NCBI GenBank assembly: GCA_021836665.1
Contig: JAKBHQ010000313.1
Location: 1 to 6,101 of the forward strand
Source of the DNA: Thermoplasmata archaeon
Lineage (GTDB): Bacteria; Actinomycetota; Acidimicrobiia; Acidimicrobiales; Acidimicrobiaceae
Length of the DNA: 6,101 bases
Direction: 5' to 3'
Part shown: one piece after another, positions 5,725 to 6,101 of the stretch
How the letters are laid out: every line of letters starts with the position of its first letter
How positions within the stretch are numbered: position 1 is the stretch's first letter
The notes under the pieces: generated by a model
Databases searched by the model: none
What the model was told of the DNA's origin: nothing
The model's input: only the letters and a program-made list of their open reading frames with translations
Position numbers and translations under genes: made by a program

Positions 5725-5841
5725 GGACAACCCATACCAATAAACTTGTGACAAGTTCGTGACGATTGATTGCAATTTGCACTAAGGGCGAGATAATCAA
5801 GAATAGACGGCAACCGATGCGGAAGTTGCAGAGGTGGGGGT
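5725..5841. other. Intergenic segment with a 15-bp palindrome
   Basis: No coding frame is supported here. It contains a perfect inverted repeat, AACTTG-TGA-CAAGTT, at 5743-5757. The short stem without a following T-run does not make a convincing terminator. It could be an operator or lie near the end of the IS21-type remnant, but nothing decides this. Confidence 0.4.
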
Positions 5842-6101
5842 ATGAGGCTCAGTCGCAATGTTTTCAATGAAACTTCCAAGGTCGAAAACTCGTATGGTCG
5901 CTCACTGGCTATAGGGGCAAAAAAGTATGTCGTGACATGGTGTGGGCATCAACTACGACACCGGTATGAACGACCTTACCGACTTGTCGATAACCAATAT
6001 GAGCGACGCAGTATAGCTATATCATCAAATCTCCACCCCTCTGGCTTTGATCAGCTAATGGACAAGAATCTTGCCACAGCACTTGTCGATCGACTACTGC
6101 A
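5842..6101 (+). CDS. istB: IS21-family IstB-like ATPase, C-terminal part, cut by window end
   Basis: The frame is open to the window edge. Its last 45 residues, with LVDNQYERRSIAISSN, NLHPSGFDQLMDKN and LATALVDRLL, match the conserved C-terminal region of IstB, the AAA+ ATPase that assists the IS21 transposase IstA: the YERRS...SSN sensor-type strand, then LHPSGFD, then LAxAxVDRLLH. The preceding 40 residues (MRLSRNVFNETSK to RYERPYR) match the family poorly, and no Walker A (GxxGxGKT) or Walker B segment is found upstream. The N-terminal two thirds therefore seem deleted or scrambled. An ATG at 5842 with GAGG seven bases upstream gives a possible start, but the frame is open back to 5797. 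It is most likely a remnant, and no istA is seen in the window. Confidence 0.7.
   Translation, partial: MRLSRNVFNETSKVENSYGRSLAIGAKKYVVTWCGHQLRHRYERPYRLVDNQYERRSIAISSNLHPSGFDQLMDKNLATALVDRLL

Noticed and set aside
5585..5800. Reverse-strand open frame after the peptidase remnant
   Set aside because: It overlaps the sense coding sequence for much of its length and has no domain or start signal.

Overview
The window looks like an accessory stretch of an actinobacterial chromosome, most likely from the acidophilic class Acidimicrobiia. This is inference. It rests on the large secreted protein, which ends in tandem GYWLVASDGG-type repeats that I associate with that class, on the actinobacterial style of the IS3-family transposase, and on moderate G+C content. 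No ribosomal or other phylogenetic marker is present, so the assignment is tentative.

Layout. At the left edge lies the 3' part of a pentapeptide-repeat protein gene (+). It converges on a small carboxymuconolactone decarboxylase/AhpD-like gene (434-787, -). Upstream of that, on the same strand, is a 646-residue exported protein gene (831-2771, -). Its N-terminal half has seven cysteine-pair/Asp-box modules, as expected of a seven-bladed beta-propeller, and its C-terminal half has five GYWLVASDGG-like modules. Two sets of recent internal duplications are visible in its DNA.

From 2772 to 3430 no intact gene is supported. This stretch holds a probable transposase C-terminal remnant (about 3009-3221, -), a weak iron-box-like site (3268-3286) and a short open frame (3335-3460) that runs into the next element. 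An apparently intact IS3-family insertion sequence occupies 3431-4751 (1321 bp), with terminal inverted repeats, orfA and a DDE orfB. No target-site duplication is visible.

Directly to its right is the 3' part of an M48-type membrane metallopeptidase gene (to 5724). It keeps the third zinc-ligand motif but has lost the HEXXH portion, so the insertion sequence appears to have cut the gene and the missing part is not on the other side. The right edge (5842-6101) carries the C-terminal part of an IS21-family IstB ATPase, which is cut by the window end.

Read together, the left 2.8 kb is ordinary but lineage-specific cargo, and the right 3.3 kb is an insertion-sequence landing zone with one intact element and two remnants. 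I found no CRISPR array, tRNA, rRNA or clear new defence or metabolic system. The most informative points are the IS-truncated peptidase with its unrecognised C-terminal domain and the modular secreted protein that is still duplicating its repeats.
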